64,000 bases of DNA from Phycisphaerae bacterium (GTDB taxonomy: Bacteria; Planctomycetota; Phycisphaerae; Phycisphaerales; UBA1924). The first letter of the stretch is position 1. Each line of letters opens with the position of its first letter. Shown piece after piece: positions 32,976 to 41,428 of the stretch. Where the stretch lies: NCBI GenBank assembly GCA_014192545.1, contig BJHL01000001.1:124001-188000 (forward strand). The letters are read 5' to 3'. The position numbers were made by a program, and so were the translations under genes. The notes below the pieces were generated by a model. It was not told the DNA's origin. It saw only the letters and a list, made by a program, of their open reading frames with translations, and did not search any database.

Positions 32976-34163
32976 TCAGCACATCACCACCTCATCCTGC
33001 ACGCAACTCGTAATCACCGGCCCCTTCGCCGCATCGGTGTACACATTGATCTCCAGCCGCACACCAAGTTCCGGCATGTAAATGCCCGGCTCAATCGTGT
33101 AGCCAAGGCCCGGCAGCACTTCGCGCGTGTCGTGTGTTTCCAGATTGTCAAGATTGACACCCAAGCCATGCACGCGCGGCCCCGGCGAGAGGCTGTGCCC
33201 CGTGCGATGCTTCACAAATCGCTCGAAGCCCGCGTGCACAATCACATTGCGACTCGCGTCATCAAGCTCCCACCCTTGCACGCTTTGCTTCGCGTTCCAT
33301 CGCTGCTTCGCAAGGTTCACCGCCGCATCGCGCGAGGCTCGCACCGTCTCAAACACTTCGCGATGCTTCGTCGGCACCGTGTCGCTTGCGTTCTTGGTGC
33401 AGTAGCCAACCCACGTGATATCGCTATAGATGTTCTCAAAACCCGGATACCGCGACCACAGATCAATCAAAATCCAATCACCCGGCACAATCACGCTCGG
33501 ATTGGACGCACTCACTTCAAAGTGCGGATCACCCGCATGTCCATTCGCAGCCACGATGGGCGGCTCACCAACTTCCAACCCCGCCGCGCGAAAATTCTCG
33601 ACGATGCGCTGCTGCACCATGTATTCAGTAATCCGCTCGCCCTTCTTCAGGCTCGCGCGAATGTAATCAAACGCATCATCCTTGATACGAGCCACTTCTC
33701 GGCTCGCTTTCATATGCGTTTCCAGAGCCGCATCGCTCCACGTCGCAACACACATCTGCAGCACGTCCGCACTTGAAACAACTTCAACGCCGATCGCGCG
33801 AACCAGATCGACAATGCCCGCATCAACAATGCTCACAACCGGCAGCGTGCACCCCGGCGCATACTCCATCGCCACGCGCTTACTGCTGCCAAGTTTATTG
33901 CTCAGCCACGCGTGCAAATCTCGCCAGCCCAGGTAATGCTCTTTCTGCACACCCTGCAAGTGCTCGAACTGATTGGAATCAAGCCCCTGGCATAGCAGCG
34001 TGGGCGTGCCGTGCGCGGGGATAAGCAACGCCGCCCGCCGCGTCGTCACCCGCTTGCCAGGCAAGAGCAGCGAGAAAACCGAGTTGCTGCCGCGAAAGTC
34101 GTACACGAGCCATGCGTCAATCTTGTGCTGGCGAAGCAGCGACTGCACGTGATTCCAGTTCAT
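32976..34163 (-). CDS. Xaa-Pro aminopeptidase family (M24) peptidase
   Basis: A 395-residue M24B-type metallopeptidase with a creatinase-like N-terminal domain (about 1-150) and a pita-bread catalytic domain. The metal ligands appear in order: Asp in WILIDLWSRY and ENIYSDITW, His in RVHGLGVNLD, Glu in YTIEPGIYM and Glu in VRLEINVYT. The first domain begins at ATG 34163 (MNWNHVQSLL); in-frame codons before it do not look conserved. Predicted to cleave X-Pro dipeptides or a related substrate in the cytoplasm. Confidence 0.85.
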   Translation of the reverse strand: MNWNHVQSLLRQHKIDAWLVYDFRGSNSVFSLLLPGKRVTTRRAALLIPAHGTPTLLCQGLDSNQFEHLQGVQKEHYLGWRDLHAWLSNKLGSSKRVAMEYAPGCTLPVVSIVDAGIVDLVRAIGVEVVSSADVLQMCVATWSDAALETHMKASREVARIKDDAFDYIRASLKKGERITEYMVQQRIVENFRAAGLEVGEPPIVAANGHAGDPHFEVSASNPSVIVPGDWILIDLWSRYPGFENIYSDITWVGYCTKNASDTVPTKHREVFETVRASRDAAVNLAKQRWNAKQSVQGWELDDASRNVIVHAGFERFVKHRTGHSLSPGPRVHGLGVNLDNLETHDTREVLPGLGYTIEPGIYMPELGVRLEINVYTDAAKGPVITSCVQDEVVMC

Positions 34164-34206
34164 GCCAAGAAGGTAAGCCTGCTGCAGCCGCGTGCAAAAA
34201 GACAAA

Positions 34207-34226
34207 CCCGCGATTTGCATCGCGGG
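34207..34226 (-). terminator. Terminator of the Cys/Gly-rich lipoprotein gene
   Basis: Perfect 8-bp stem CCCGCGAT-TTGC-ATCGCGGG; on the minus strand it is followed by TTTGTCTTTTTG. Confidence 0.85.
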
Positions 34227-34293
34227 CTTGTGGTCGATTCAGTGTGATTTCAATCTCATGCCCCGCGAACCTCGCGAGACACGATACTTCAGC

Positions 34294-34626
34294 TTACTTG
34301 CCGCCGCAGCTCTTCTCGCCGCTGACTGCGCCCATCGCGCCCTTGTCGCCGCAGCTGCTCTTGCTGCCGCAGCTCTTCTTCTCACCGCTCACTGCGCCCA
34401 TCGCGCCCTTGTCGCCGCAGCTGCTCTTGCTGCCGCAGCTCTTCTCGCCGCTCACAGCGCCCATGTTGGCCTTGTCACCCTTACAGCTGCCACAGCACTT
34501 GCCTTCTTTGCTGCTGCAAGCACCGCTGGTGGCGCCCATGTTGCCGTCCGTCTTGGCATTGTTGGCGCAGCCAGCGAAAGCGAAGGCGGCGACAGCGACG
34601 AGACCGGCGATAGCGAACTTACGCAT
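34294..34626 (-). CDS. Cys/Gly-rich repeat lipoprotein
   Basis: A 110-residue lipoprotein with a GAGGAG ribosome site; lipobox AFAGC. The mature chain is made of repeats containing MGAVSGEKSCGSKSSCGDKG (two nearly perfect 24-residue copies plus partial ones) and a Cys-rich part CSSKEGKCCGSCKG. There are 13 Cys in under 100 residues. No fold or enzyme is recognisable; metal or redox buffering at the membrane is a reasonable guess, and close repeat identity at DNA level suggests recent expansion. Confidence 0.8.
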   Translation of the reverse strand: MRKFAIAGLVAVAAFAFAGCANNAKTDGNMGATSGACSSKEGKCCGSCKGDKANMGAVSGEKSCGSKSSCGDKGAMGAVSGEKKSCGSKSSCGDKGAMGAVSGEKSCGGK

Positions 34627-34768
34627 GAGAGAACTCCTCAGAAAAGGTTGGACAATCAATCTAGATCAGACGGTGTGCGATACCACATGGCAACGCGACG
34701 GCGCCGATGATTCATCGTATACGTTGTTCGCCGCCCATTGGTTGTCGCCCATAAACAAACAAAAAAGA

Positions 34769-34794
34769 AAACTGCGACCCAAAGGCCGCAGTTT
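34769..34794 (-). terminator. Terminator of the ribosomal protein operon
   Basis: 8-bp stem AAACTGCG/CGCAGTTT; on the minus strand it is followed by TTCTTTTTTGT. It lies after rplQ. Confidence 0.85.
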
Positions 34795-34856
34795 CAGGGT
34801 ATTACAGACATGCAGGACGGTTGATTGACGCCGTTTGGGCGACGTTACCTCCCAAT

Positions 34857-35465
34857 TTACTTGCCCTTGCGAAGGTTCGCCAAGTAAGCCGTGCGCTTGT
34901 CCGCCGTGCGCCGACGCGTGCTGGGCTTGCCGCCGATTTCCGGGCCTTCTTCGGCACCGACAAACTGCAGCACACACAACTCGGCGTTATCGCCGTAACG
35001 CTGCTTGCCGAGTTTCACGATGCGGGTGTAGCCACCTGCACGGTCGGCAAACTTGGGACCAACGTGGTCAAAGATGTGCTTGACCAGACGGGGGGCGCTG
35101 CGCAGTTCGCCGTAGCGGTTGCGCTCAACTTCCTTGCTTTCGGGCACGTCAAAGAAAACTTTCGCGCGGTCGCGCAGTTCGTTGACGTGGTTCTTTTCCT
35201 CATCGCTGGCGCGCTTCGCGATGAACAGCCACTCAAAGCCGTGCCGGTCGCCACCCAGCTTGGCAATGGCGCGTCGGCGAGCGGCGAGATCACCCTGCTT
35301 GGCGAGCGTAACGATCTGCTCGACGAAGGGCTGCACAGCCTTGGCCTTGGGAATCGTGGTGACGATCTGCCCGTGCTCAAAAACACCCGCAGCAAGGTTG
35401 CGCAGCATCGCGGTGCGGTGCGCGGTCTTGCGAGTGAGACGGTAACCAGCTCTGCCGTGACGCAT
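34857..35465 (-). CDS. rplQ: Large ribosomal subunit protein bL17
   Basis: A 202-residue L17. The conserved N-terminal part MRHGRAGYRLTRKTAHRTAM and RNLAAGVFEHGQIVTTIPKA is unmistakable, but the protein is longer than the usual ~120-130 residues: there is an inserted middle (about 58-120) and a basic C-terminal tail (STRRRTADKRTAYLANLRKGK). It is the last gene of the operon, ahead of the terminator at 34769. Confidence 0.96.
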   Translation of the reverse strand: MRHGRAGYRLTRKTAHRTAMLRNLAAGVFEHGQIVTTIPKAKAVQPFVEQIVTLAKQGDLAARRRAIAKLGGDRHGFEWLFIAKRASDEEKNHVNELRDRAKVFFDVPESKEVERNRYGELRSAPRLVKHIFDHVGPKFADRAGGYTRIVKLGKQRYGDNAELCVLQFVGAEEGPEIGGKPSTRRRTADKRTAYLANLRKGK

Positions 35466-35675
35466 GAGACACTCTCCTGTCGCCCGATTTGCTCAGGCAC
35501 ATGGCCTGAGGGAGCGACGAAACGAACAAACTGCGGAATCAATCCACCACTTCTACTTCCACCAACCAAACGCTCCGGAGACCAACCAGCCGCCGGAGCG
35601 GGAACTTCAAGTTTAGGCTTTGCAAGCAGTTGGAACAACTTGCCTCGCCATTTCCAAACCTTCCGCCGCCAAGGT

Positions 35676-36713
35676 TTACGGGCCCTGTGCGTCCAGCGGA
35701 ATGTTGACCGGCGGCACGCTGTAGCCTTCAGGCAACTGCACGCCAAGGTCCAAGCTGATGTCTTGCAGCTTGCGCTTCACTTCACGCAGGCTGGTACGAC
35801 CAAACGACCGCAGCTTGAGCAGGTCCGCATCCGACTGCGTGACCAACTGGCCAACGGTGTCGATGCGGGCGCTCTCGAGACAGTTGCTGGCGCGAACGCT
35901 GAGTTCCAACTCGCTGATGTTCATGTTCAGCTTGCGGATCAGTTCTTCGTCCACCGTTGCAGCCGCCGCCGCTTCTTCGCTCACGCGCTCTTCGCCAATG
36001 TCGAAGTACTGCACGAACGGATTGATGTGCTTGCGGAGAATCTTGCCAGCTTCCACGACGGCCATTTCAGGCGCGACCGTGCCGTTGGTCCAGATTTCCA
36101 TCGTCAGCTTGTCGTAGTTGGTGCGCTGACCCACGCGGGTTTCTTCAATCTTGTAGCGCACGCGCTGAACCGGACTGTAAATCGCGTCTACAAAGATGCG
36201 ACCAACTTCCTGCTCGTCGTTGCGGACGTATTGCTCGCTGGCGGGCACGTACCCACGCCCCTTGCTCACGATCAATTCCATCTCAAAGTCAACCGCATCG
36301 GTCAACGTGACGATGACCAAATCCTTGTTCATGATCGTCACAGCGGTGTCCGCCTGGATCATGTCCGCCGTCACTTCGCCCGGGCCGCGAGCCGCAAGAC
36401 GCATGGTCTTGGGTTCATCGCCTTCGAGCTTCACGATCAAGTTCTTGACGTTGAGGACGATGTCGGTCACGTCTTCCATCGCGCCCTTGAGAGGCGTGAA
36501 TTCGTGCGTAACTCCCTTGATCTTCAAGCTGCTGACAGCTGCACCCTCGAGGCTGCTGAGCAGCACCCGGCGGAGGCTGTTGCCAATGGTCGTACCCATG
36601 CCGCGTTCAAACGGTTCAACCGTGAACTTGCCATAGGTGTCACCGCGGTAGCGGGGGTCAAAGGCCACGCGGGTGGGAAGTTCCAACCCGCGCCAACGAA
36701 CACGCGTCGTCAT
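35676..36713 (-). CDS. rpoA: RNA polymerase alpha subunit
   Basis: A 345-residue alpha subunit. ATG 36713 has a GAGG site eight bases before it and precedes the conserved N-terminal domain; GTTIGNSLRRVLLSSLEGAAV (about 54-74) is the dimer-forming segment. The C-terminal domain (about 268-330) has ELELSVRASNCLESARIDTV and LLKLRSFGRTSLREVKRKL, which contact DNA and regulators. In most bacteria rpsD lies between rpsK and rpoA; here a 192-base gap stands in its place. Confidence 0.97.
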   Translation of the reverse strand: MTTRVRWRGLELPTRVAFDPRYRGDTYGKFTVEPFERGMGTTIGNSLRRVLLSSLEGAAVSSLKIKGVTHEFTPLKGAMEDVTDIVLNVKNLIVKLEGDEPKTMRLAARGPGEVTADMIQADTAVTIMNKDLVIVTLTDAVDFEMELIVSKGRGYVPASEQYVRNDEQEVGRIFVDAIYSPVQRVRYKIEETRVGQRTNYDKLTMEIWTNGTVAPEMAVVEAGKILRKHINPFVQYFDIGEERVSEEAAAAATVDEELIRKLNMNISELELSVRASNCLESARIDTVGQLVTQSDADLLKLRSFGRTSLREVKRKLQDISLDLGVQLPEGYSVPPVNIPLDAQGP

Positions 36714-36905
36714 AAGAAAAACCTCACTTCTCGGCGGCCTCCACAAGCGTTCCACGCTTGCGGCGGATGGTGAGCATCACACGGTTTGCGAGCAGCAATC
36801 GCGACGCCGAGAAGTCGCGAAAGGCTCTATTTTCCGGGATGCACGAAAGTGCTTGTACACACGCCCGACCGCGAGAAATCGCGACCGGGCGGCAAAGAAA
36901 ACTGT

Positions 36906-37280
36906 TTAGACGCGGCGACGCTTGCGGGGCCGGCAGCCGTTATGCGGCACCGGCGTGTGATCTTCAATCGCCGTAACCCGCAGGCCAGCAGCAACCAGAC
37001 CATTGACCGCACTTTCGCGACCCGCGCCAGGACCGGTGATGCGGATTTCAACTTCGTTCATGCCCATCTTGCGAACCTTGCCGCCGCTGGTTTCAGCAGC
37101 GCGAGTCGCGGCAAAGGGCGTGCTCTTGCGAGCGCCCTTGAAGCCCATGGTGCCCGCGCTGTCCCAAGCGAGGGTCTCACCGTTCATGTCGGTGATGGTG
37201 ACGATCGTGTTGTTGCCCGTCGCGTGAATATGCGCCACGCCACGCGTGACGTTCTTGCGAATCTTGCCCTTCTTCGACAT
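36906..37280 (-). CDS. rpsK: Small ribosomal subunit protein uS11
   Basis: A 124-residue S11 with [21 protein letters not shown] near the start and the conserved [20 protein letters not shown] end. It lies between rpsM (upstream) and rpoA (downstream) in the standard order. Confidence 0.97.
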   Translation of the reverse strand: MSKKGKIRKNVTRGVAHIHATGNNTIVTITDMNGETLAWDSAGTMGFKGARKSTPFAATRAAETSGGKVRKMGMNEVEIRITGPGAGRESAVNGLVAAGLRVTAIEDHTPVPHNGCRPRKRRRV

Positions 37281-37330
37281 ACTGACTCCTTCGGATCATC
37301 GAACACGCTGTGTGTTCTACCCGGATTGAA

Positions 37331-37400
37331 CAGGGATTGGGGATCAGGCATTGGGCATTGGGACAAGGCACTAATGCCCAATCCCCAATCCCCAATGCCT
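37331..37400. repeat. Inverted pair of heptanucleotide arrays within the ribosomal operon
   Basis: Between rpsM and rpsK. Units AATGCCC, AATCCCC, AATCCCC, AATGCCT (37373-37400) face an inverted array (37331-37372) with units such as GGCATTG and GGATTGG; GGCATTGGGCATTGGG and CCCAATCCCCAATGCC can pair. All fit NNTNCCY on one strand or the other. Confidence 0.85.
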
Positions 37401-37406
37401 CTGTTT

Positions 37407-37787
37407 TTACTTGGCCTTGACCGACTTCTTGCCGGCAACGGTCTTCTTCTTACCCTTACGCGTGCGAGCATTGCTCTGCGTGCGCTGGCCGCGGACGGGC
37501 AGGCCCTTACGGTGGCGATCACCGCGGTAGCTGCGGATGTCCTTCAGGCGCTGGATGTTCTGCTGCACCTGGCGACGCAGAGCACCTTCAACCAAGTACC
37601 CGCTATCAATGATCGAGTTGATCACGGCGAGCTTGGATTCTTCAACTTCATTCGCGCGTTGGTCGCCATCGACGCCAGCTTCAGCCAAGATGTCCTTGGC
37701 GAACTTTGCACCGATGCCATGCACGTACTGCAGGGCGTAGTAGATTTTTTTCTTTTCGGGAATATCGATACCGGCGACGCGTGGCAT
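37407..37787 (-). CDS. rpsM: Small ribosomal subunit protein uS13
   Basis: A 126-residue S13: start MPRVAGIDIPEKKKIYYAL, helix-two-turn-helix region with DIRSYRGDRHRKGLPVRGQR and a basic tail TRKGKKKTVAGKK. In-frame codons upstream of ATG 37787 do not match the family. Second ribosomal protein of the unit after rpmJ. Confidence 0.97.
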   Translation of the reverse strand: MPRVAGIDIPEKKKIYYALQYVHGIGAKFAKDILAEAGVDGDQRANEVEESKLAVINSIIDSGYLVEGALRRQVQQNIQRLKDIRSYRGDRHRKGLPVRGQRTQSNARTRKGKKKTVAGKKSVKAK

Positions 37788-37931
37788 GTGGAATCTTTTC
37801 CTCAACGAGCCGACTTCAGTCTGAAGCCGCTCTAGGTGATTTCCGAACAGAATCTGCGGTTTTGCCCTCACAACGAGGAGCCGCAGAACACGAGCTGACA
37901 AGTCCGAGCTGACGTTAGCCCTGAACTTGCC

Positions 37932-38048
37932 TTAGCCCTGAACTTGCTTGTGCTTGGGATCTGTCTTGCAGATCACGCGAACCTTGCCGCCCCGACGGAC
38001 GACCTGGCACGCGGCGCACATCTTCTTGACGCTGGCCTTGACCTTCAT
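37932..38048 (-). CDS. rpmJ: Large ribosomal subunit protein bL36
   Basis: A 38-residue L36, zinc-binding type: the ligands are the two Cys of MCAACQVV, the Cys of VICKTD and His in PKHKQ. It lies between infA and rpsM as is usual. Confidence 0.97.
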   Translation of the reverse strand: MKVKASVKKMCAACQVVRRGGKVRVICKTDPKHKQVQG

Positions 38049-38260
38049 AGCAAAACCTTTCTGCAACCCATTTTCAGCAAACGATTCCCCATAAGGCCCG
38101 ACCACAACCATGTCCGACTCACGGGGGGAGGGGATGCTAGGCGACGTCGGCGCGGATGTCACGCAGAAAAACTCAAGCCGGAGAGGTCGAGTGAACGAGC
38201 GATACCGGCCATTTACCAAACAAATCTTGCGGCGTGCCACAGCCACACCGAGTGATCGGC

Positions 38261-38485
38261 TCAGTGGCGGAACGTGATCCGTGCCTTCGACAAGTCGTAC
38301 GGACTGATTTCGACCGTCACCTTATCTCCCGGCAAAATACGGATGTAGTTCATGCGCATCTTGCCGCTTACGTAGGCGAGCACTTCGGTCTTCTGCTCGT
38401 TGGGCAGGCGGACGCGGAACATGGCGTTGGGCAACGCTTCGGTGACTTCGGCTTCAAACGTAAACTTATCGTCCTGCTTGCTCAT
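38261..38485 (-). CDS. infA: Translation initiation factor IF-1
   Basis: A 74-residue IF-1. The start [14 protein letters not shown] at 38485 gives the family length; the OB-fold core [32 protein letters not shown] and [10 protein letters not shown] is intact. An in-frame ATG at 38527 is possible but adds unconserved residues. Confidence 0.96.
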   Translation of the reverse strand: MSKQDDKFTFEAEVTEALPNAMFRVRLPNEQKTEVLAYVSGKMRMNYIRILPGDKVTVEISPYDLSKARITFRH

Positions 38486-38663
38486 GCGTTGCAAATCGTC
38501 CTTCGTCCCCAGCGCGGCACGCGACATGGGACTCAAGCATAGGCCACCCGTGCTTGGGGTGGGCATGGGCTCGACTGCACGGACTGGTCGCGAAAACGCT
38601 TTGCGTGCTTTGCTGCATACGGCCTTCTCGATATCTTGACGAAGCGGTTATCATCAGGACCCC

Positions 38664-39674
38664 ATGAAGCTCCCCGCTGACAAAGTTGCTCGCTTGCGTT
38701 CGTTCTACGCCGGACGCGACGTGTGCGTCACGGGCGGTGCGGGCTTCATAGGCGGGCATCTCATCGATGTGCTGATGGCGGTGGGCGCGAACATCAGCGT
38801 GATCGACGACTTATCGAACTCCTCGATTGAACACCTCGCGAGCCTGATTGAGCTTGAGCCGGATCGATTGCGGTTTGTTCACGGATCGATTTTGGATGAC
38901 GAAGCTCTGGCCGAAGCGGTCAAAGGGGCGAAGACGATTTTCCATCTCGGTGCGTTGGGCAGCGTGCCTCGCAGCGTGGCTGAGCCGCAGCGCACATGGA
39001 GCGTGAACGCGACTGGCACGGTGCGCGTGCTCGAGATGGCCCGCCGGTATCAAGCCGAGCGCGTGGTGCTCGCCGCGTCAAGCTCGGCATACGGCGACCA
39101 GCTTGAACTGCCGAAAGTCGAGACGCAAACCGTGCGGCCTATGTCGCCTTATGCCTTGAGCAAGCTCGCGGCGGAGCAAGCGATGGCCACCTGGTCGCGC
39201 ACCTACGGGCTTTCGACGGTGAGCCTGCGCTACTTCAACATCTTCGGCCCGCGGCAATCGGCGGACAACGCGTATGCTGCGGTTGTTGCAGCTTTCGCGA
39301 AAGCGTTGCTGCACGGCGAAGCACCGAAAATCTACGGCGATGGCCAGCAATCGCGCGACATGACGTTTGTCGCCAACGCTGTGCTCGCAACGCTGCTGGC
39401 GGGCCTGTGCCCCAGCAAGCTGATGGGTGAAGTCATCAACGTCGGCACGGGCCAGCGCCTGACGATGCAGGAACTGGCGAAGAAAATGGCCCACGCCTGC
39501 GGCATGCCGCACCTGCACCCCACGTTCTTCCCCGAGCGTGCGGGCGACGTGAAGCACAGCCTCGCGGATATCAGCGTCGCAAAGCAGTTGCTGGGGTACG
39601 AGCCGGTTGCGAGTTTGGAAGATGGGCTTGCGGAGACGGTTGAGTGGTTCAAGCGGGCGTACACGACGGCGTGA
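38664..39674 (+). CDS. NAD-dependent UDP-sugar 4-epimerase family protein
   Basis: A 336-residue extended SDR enzyme. NAD motif VCVTGGAGFIGGHL (about residues 14-27), catalytic SPYALSKLAAEQ (YxxxK), ASSSAYGD before it and RYFNIFGPRQ after it. The SVPRSVAEPQ segment is typical of UDP-GlcNAc/GalNAc 4-epimerases of the WbpP type rather than GalE for glucose. It is likely to supply UDP-GalNAc-type sugars for surface glycans. It sits on the plus strand between infA and map, two genes normally adjacent. Sugar specificity is inference. Confidence 0.85.
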   Translation: MKLPADKVARLRSFYAGRDVCVTGGAGFIGGHLIDVLMAVGANISVIDDLSNSSIEHLASLIELEPDRLRFVHGSILDDEALAEAVKGAKTIFHLGALGSVPRSVAEPQRTWSVNATGTVRVLEMARRYQAERVVLAASSSAYGDQLELPKVETQTVRPMSPYALSKLAAEQAMATWSRTYGLSTVSLRYFNIFGPRQSADNAYAAVVAAFAKALLHGEAPKIYGDGQQSRDMTFVANAVLATLLAGLCPSKLMGEVINVGTGQRLTMQELAKKMAHACGMPHLHPTFFPERAGDVKHSLADISVAKQLLGYEPVASLEDGLAETVEWFKRAYTTA

Positions 39675-39680
39675 TTTTGG

Positions 39681-39705
39681 TAGGCCGCCCGTCCGGGGCG
39701 GCAGG
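39681..39705. repeat. Short palindrome after stop codon, family 2 copy 1
   Basis: GCCGCCC-GTCCG-GGGCGGC inside TAGGCCGCCCGTCC...GCGGCAGG, seven bases after the epimerase stop. A near-identical copy follows tyrS at 49179. May act as a transcript-end hairpin. Confidence 0.65.
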
Positions 39706-39774
39706 ATGCCCGCGATATCGATCCACGCTACGAGTGCGTTCGTACAGACAATCCCGGTCGGATCGACGCCGGTC

Positions 39775-40587
39775 CTACGCGAGCGACCCCTCCCCCGCCA
39801 ACACCCTGCACCCCGTCCGCGTTATCTCCACGCACCGCTCTTCATGTGCCGCCCAGGCGCGGTTGGTTGTAATCACTGTCCAGTGGTCGTCAAGCGTGAT
39901 GAGCCCCGCCGGCTCTTTGCCTTCGCACACAATCGGCTCCACGCACAGCACCATGCCCGGATAGAGCGTGAAGTCTTCGCCGCCCCTCGTCCAATCTTTG
40001 CTGCTAAAAGCCAGGCGCGGCGATTCGTGCAGTTGCTCGCCTATGCCGTGGCCGCAGTAGCCGCTGATGAGGTGGCAACCTTCGCTGCGCACGAACTCGC
40101 TGGTGCTTTGGGCAATCGTTGACCAGCGCACGCCCGCCCGGCACATCGCCAGCGCATGCCGCAACGTGCGTGAAGCCGCGGCACTCAGCGCGATCGCTCG
40201 CTTGGCTTTCGCCGGGTCGCTCGCCGGAATCGGCACGGTCCACGCCGTGTCGATGCACCAGCCCGCAACACGCAGCGCGACGTCGATGGTCACGATGTCG
40301 CCCTCGCGGATGATCCGCGTTGATGGCGGGGCGTGTACGACTTCTTCGTTCACGCAGATGCACACGCCGCTGGGAAATGGCGTTTCAATTCCCGCTTGCT
40401 TGTAACCTTTGAGCAGCAACTCGCCGCCGCGTGCGAGGATCATCTTCTCGGCGATGGCCCCCACTTCCGCCGTGGTGCGGCCCGGGCGGAGTTCGCGCAG
40501 TGCGAGGTCGTCGATGACGGTGTCGAGAATGCGGCCAGCCCGCGCGATGCGGGCGACCTGGGTTGGAGTTTTCAGGACAATCGCCAT
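39775..40587 (-). CDS. map: Methionine aminopeptidase, type I
   Basis: A 270-residue M24A peptidase that removes the initiator methionine. Metal ligands: Asp in DIVTIDVALRV and CIDTAWTV, His in GYCGHGIGEQLHESP, Glu in VLCVEPIVCEG and Glu near ALIDDHW-like LITLDDHW with the final VEITRTG segment. Its usual neighbour infA is about 1.3 kb downstream, separated by the opposite-strand epimerase gene. Confidence 0.94.
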   Translation of the reverse strand: MAIVLKTPTQVARIARAGRILDTVIDDLALRELRPGRTTAEVGAIAEKMILARGGELLLKGYKQAGIETPFPSGVCICVNEEVVHAPPSTRIIREGDIVTIDVALRVAGWCIDTAWTVPIPASDPAKAKRAIALSAAASRTLRHALAMCRAGVRWSTIAQSTSEFVRSEGCHLISGYCGHGIGEQLHESPRLAFSSKDWTRGGEDFTLYPGMVLCVEPIVCEGKEPAGLITLDDHWTVITTNRAWAAHEERCVEITRTGCRVLAGEGSLA

Positions 40588-40667
40588 GGCAGTCGTATTA
40601 GTAGGCCAAGCGGCCCGCCGGGCCTACGCGCCTTCCGCGTACTATCTTCACGATCAGGAGGAGCGAC

Positions 40668-41420
40668 ATGCCCGAAGGCACCCAGGCGGCGGAGCCCGCG
40701 ACGCAGCAGACAGAACAGACCGAGCACGTGCAACCCCAGCAGCCAACAGAGCCGCCAGTGGCCGAAGTGCCTGCGGCGGTTTCGGCACCGACTGCCAAGC
40801 GTTCACGCCGCAAGGCGGTTGATCTCACCGCGCCGGTCACGGTGGATATGTCGCTGGCGCCGCATCTGGAAGCACTGCTGATTTCGCTTGATCGGCCCAC
40901 GCCCGCCGAGCGGCTGGCGCAGGGACTGGGGTTGCTGCCAATTCCGGAAAGCGACGACAATCAGCCGGTTGACAAAGCGCTGCTCTCAATCGCCGAGGAG
41001 CAAATCGCGATGCTGGTTGCCGAACTGAACAAACAGTTTGACGCCACGCAACGCAGTTTCCGCGTGGAATTGCTCGCGGGGGGCTATCGCGTTATGACGC
41101 TGCCTGCCTTTGCCCAAACGCTGGCGATTTTCCACAAGCGGCAGACCTCAGCCAAGCTCAGCCGGCCTGCGGTCGAAACGCTGGCGATTATCGCGTACAA
41201 GCAGCCCATGACGCGAGCCGAACTGGAGTCCATTCGCGGGGTTTCGTGCGGCGAAGTGCTCAAGACGCTCTTGGAAAAGCGGCTGGTGACGATCAAGGGC
41301 CGAGCCGAGGAGCTGGGCAGGCCCATGCTGTACGGCACGACGACGCAATTTCTGAATCATTTTGGATTAGCGTCGATCAAAGACCTTCCAGCCCCAACCG
41401 AACTCAAACTTTCAACGTAA
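40668..41420 (+). CDS. scpB: Segregation and condensation protein B
   Basis: A 250-residue ScpB with an added Glu/Gln/Pro-rich N-terminal region (about 1-55). The tandem winged-helix part is clear: SRPAVETLAIIAYKQPMTRAELESIRGV (about 165-192), VLKTLLEKRLVTIKGRAEELGRPMLYGTT. ScpB joins ScpA and SMC in chromosome condensation. scpA is not adjacent. Confidence 0.93.
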   Translation: MPEGTQAAEPATQQTEQTEHVQPQQPTEPPVAEVPAAVSAPTAKRSRRKAVDLTAPVTVDMSLAPHLEALLISLDRPTPAERLAQGLGLLPIPESDDNQPVDKALLSIAEEQIAMLVAELNKQFDATQRSFRVELLAGGYRVMTLPAFAQTLAIFHKRQTSAKLSRPAVETLAIIAYKQPMTRAELESIRGVSCGEVLKTLLEKRLVTIKGRAEELGRPMLYGTTTQFLNHFGLASIKDLPAPTELKLST

Positions 41421-41428
41421 ACAAGGGT

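Noticed and set aside
34821..36773. A 650-codon open frame on the plus strand
   Set aside because: It is antisense to rplQ and rpoA, whose motifs are unmistakable; long antisense frames are common in GC-rich genes.
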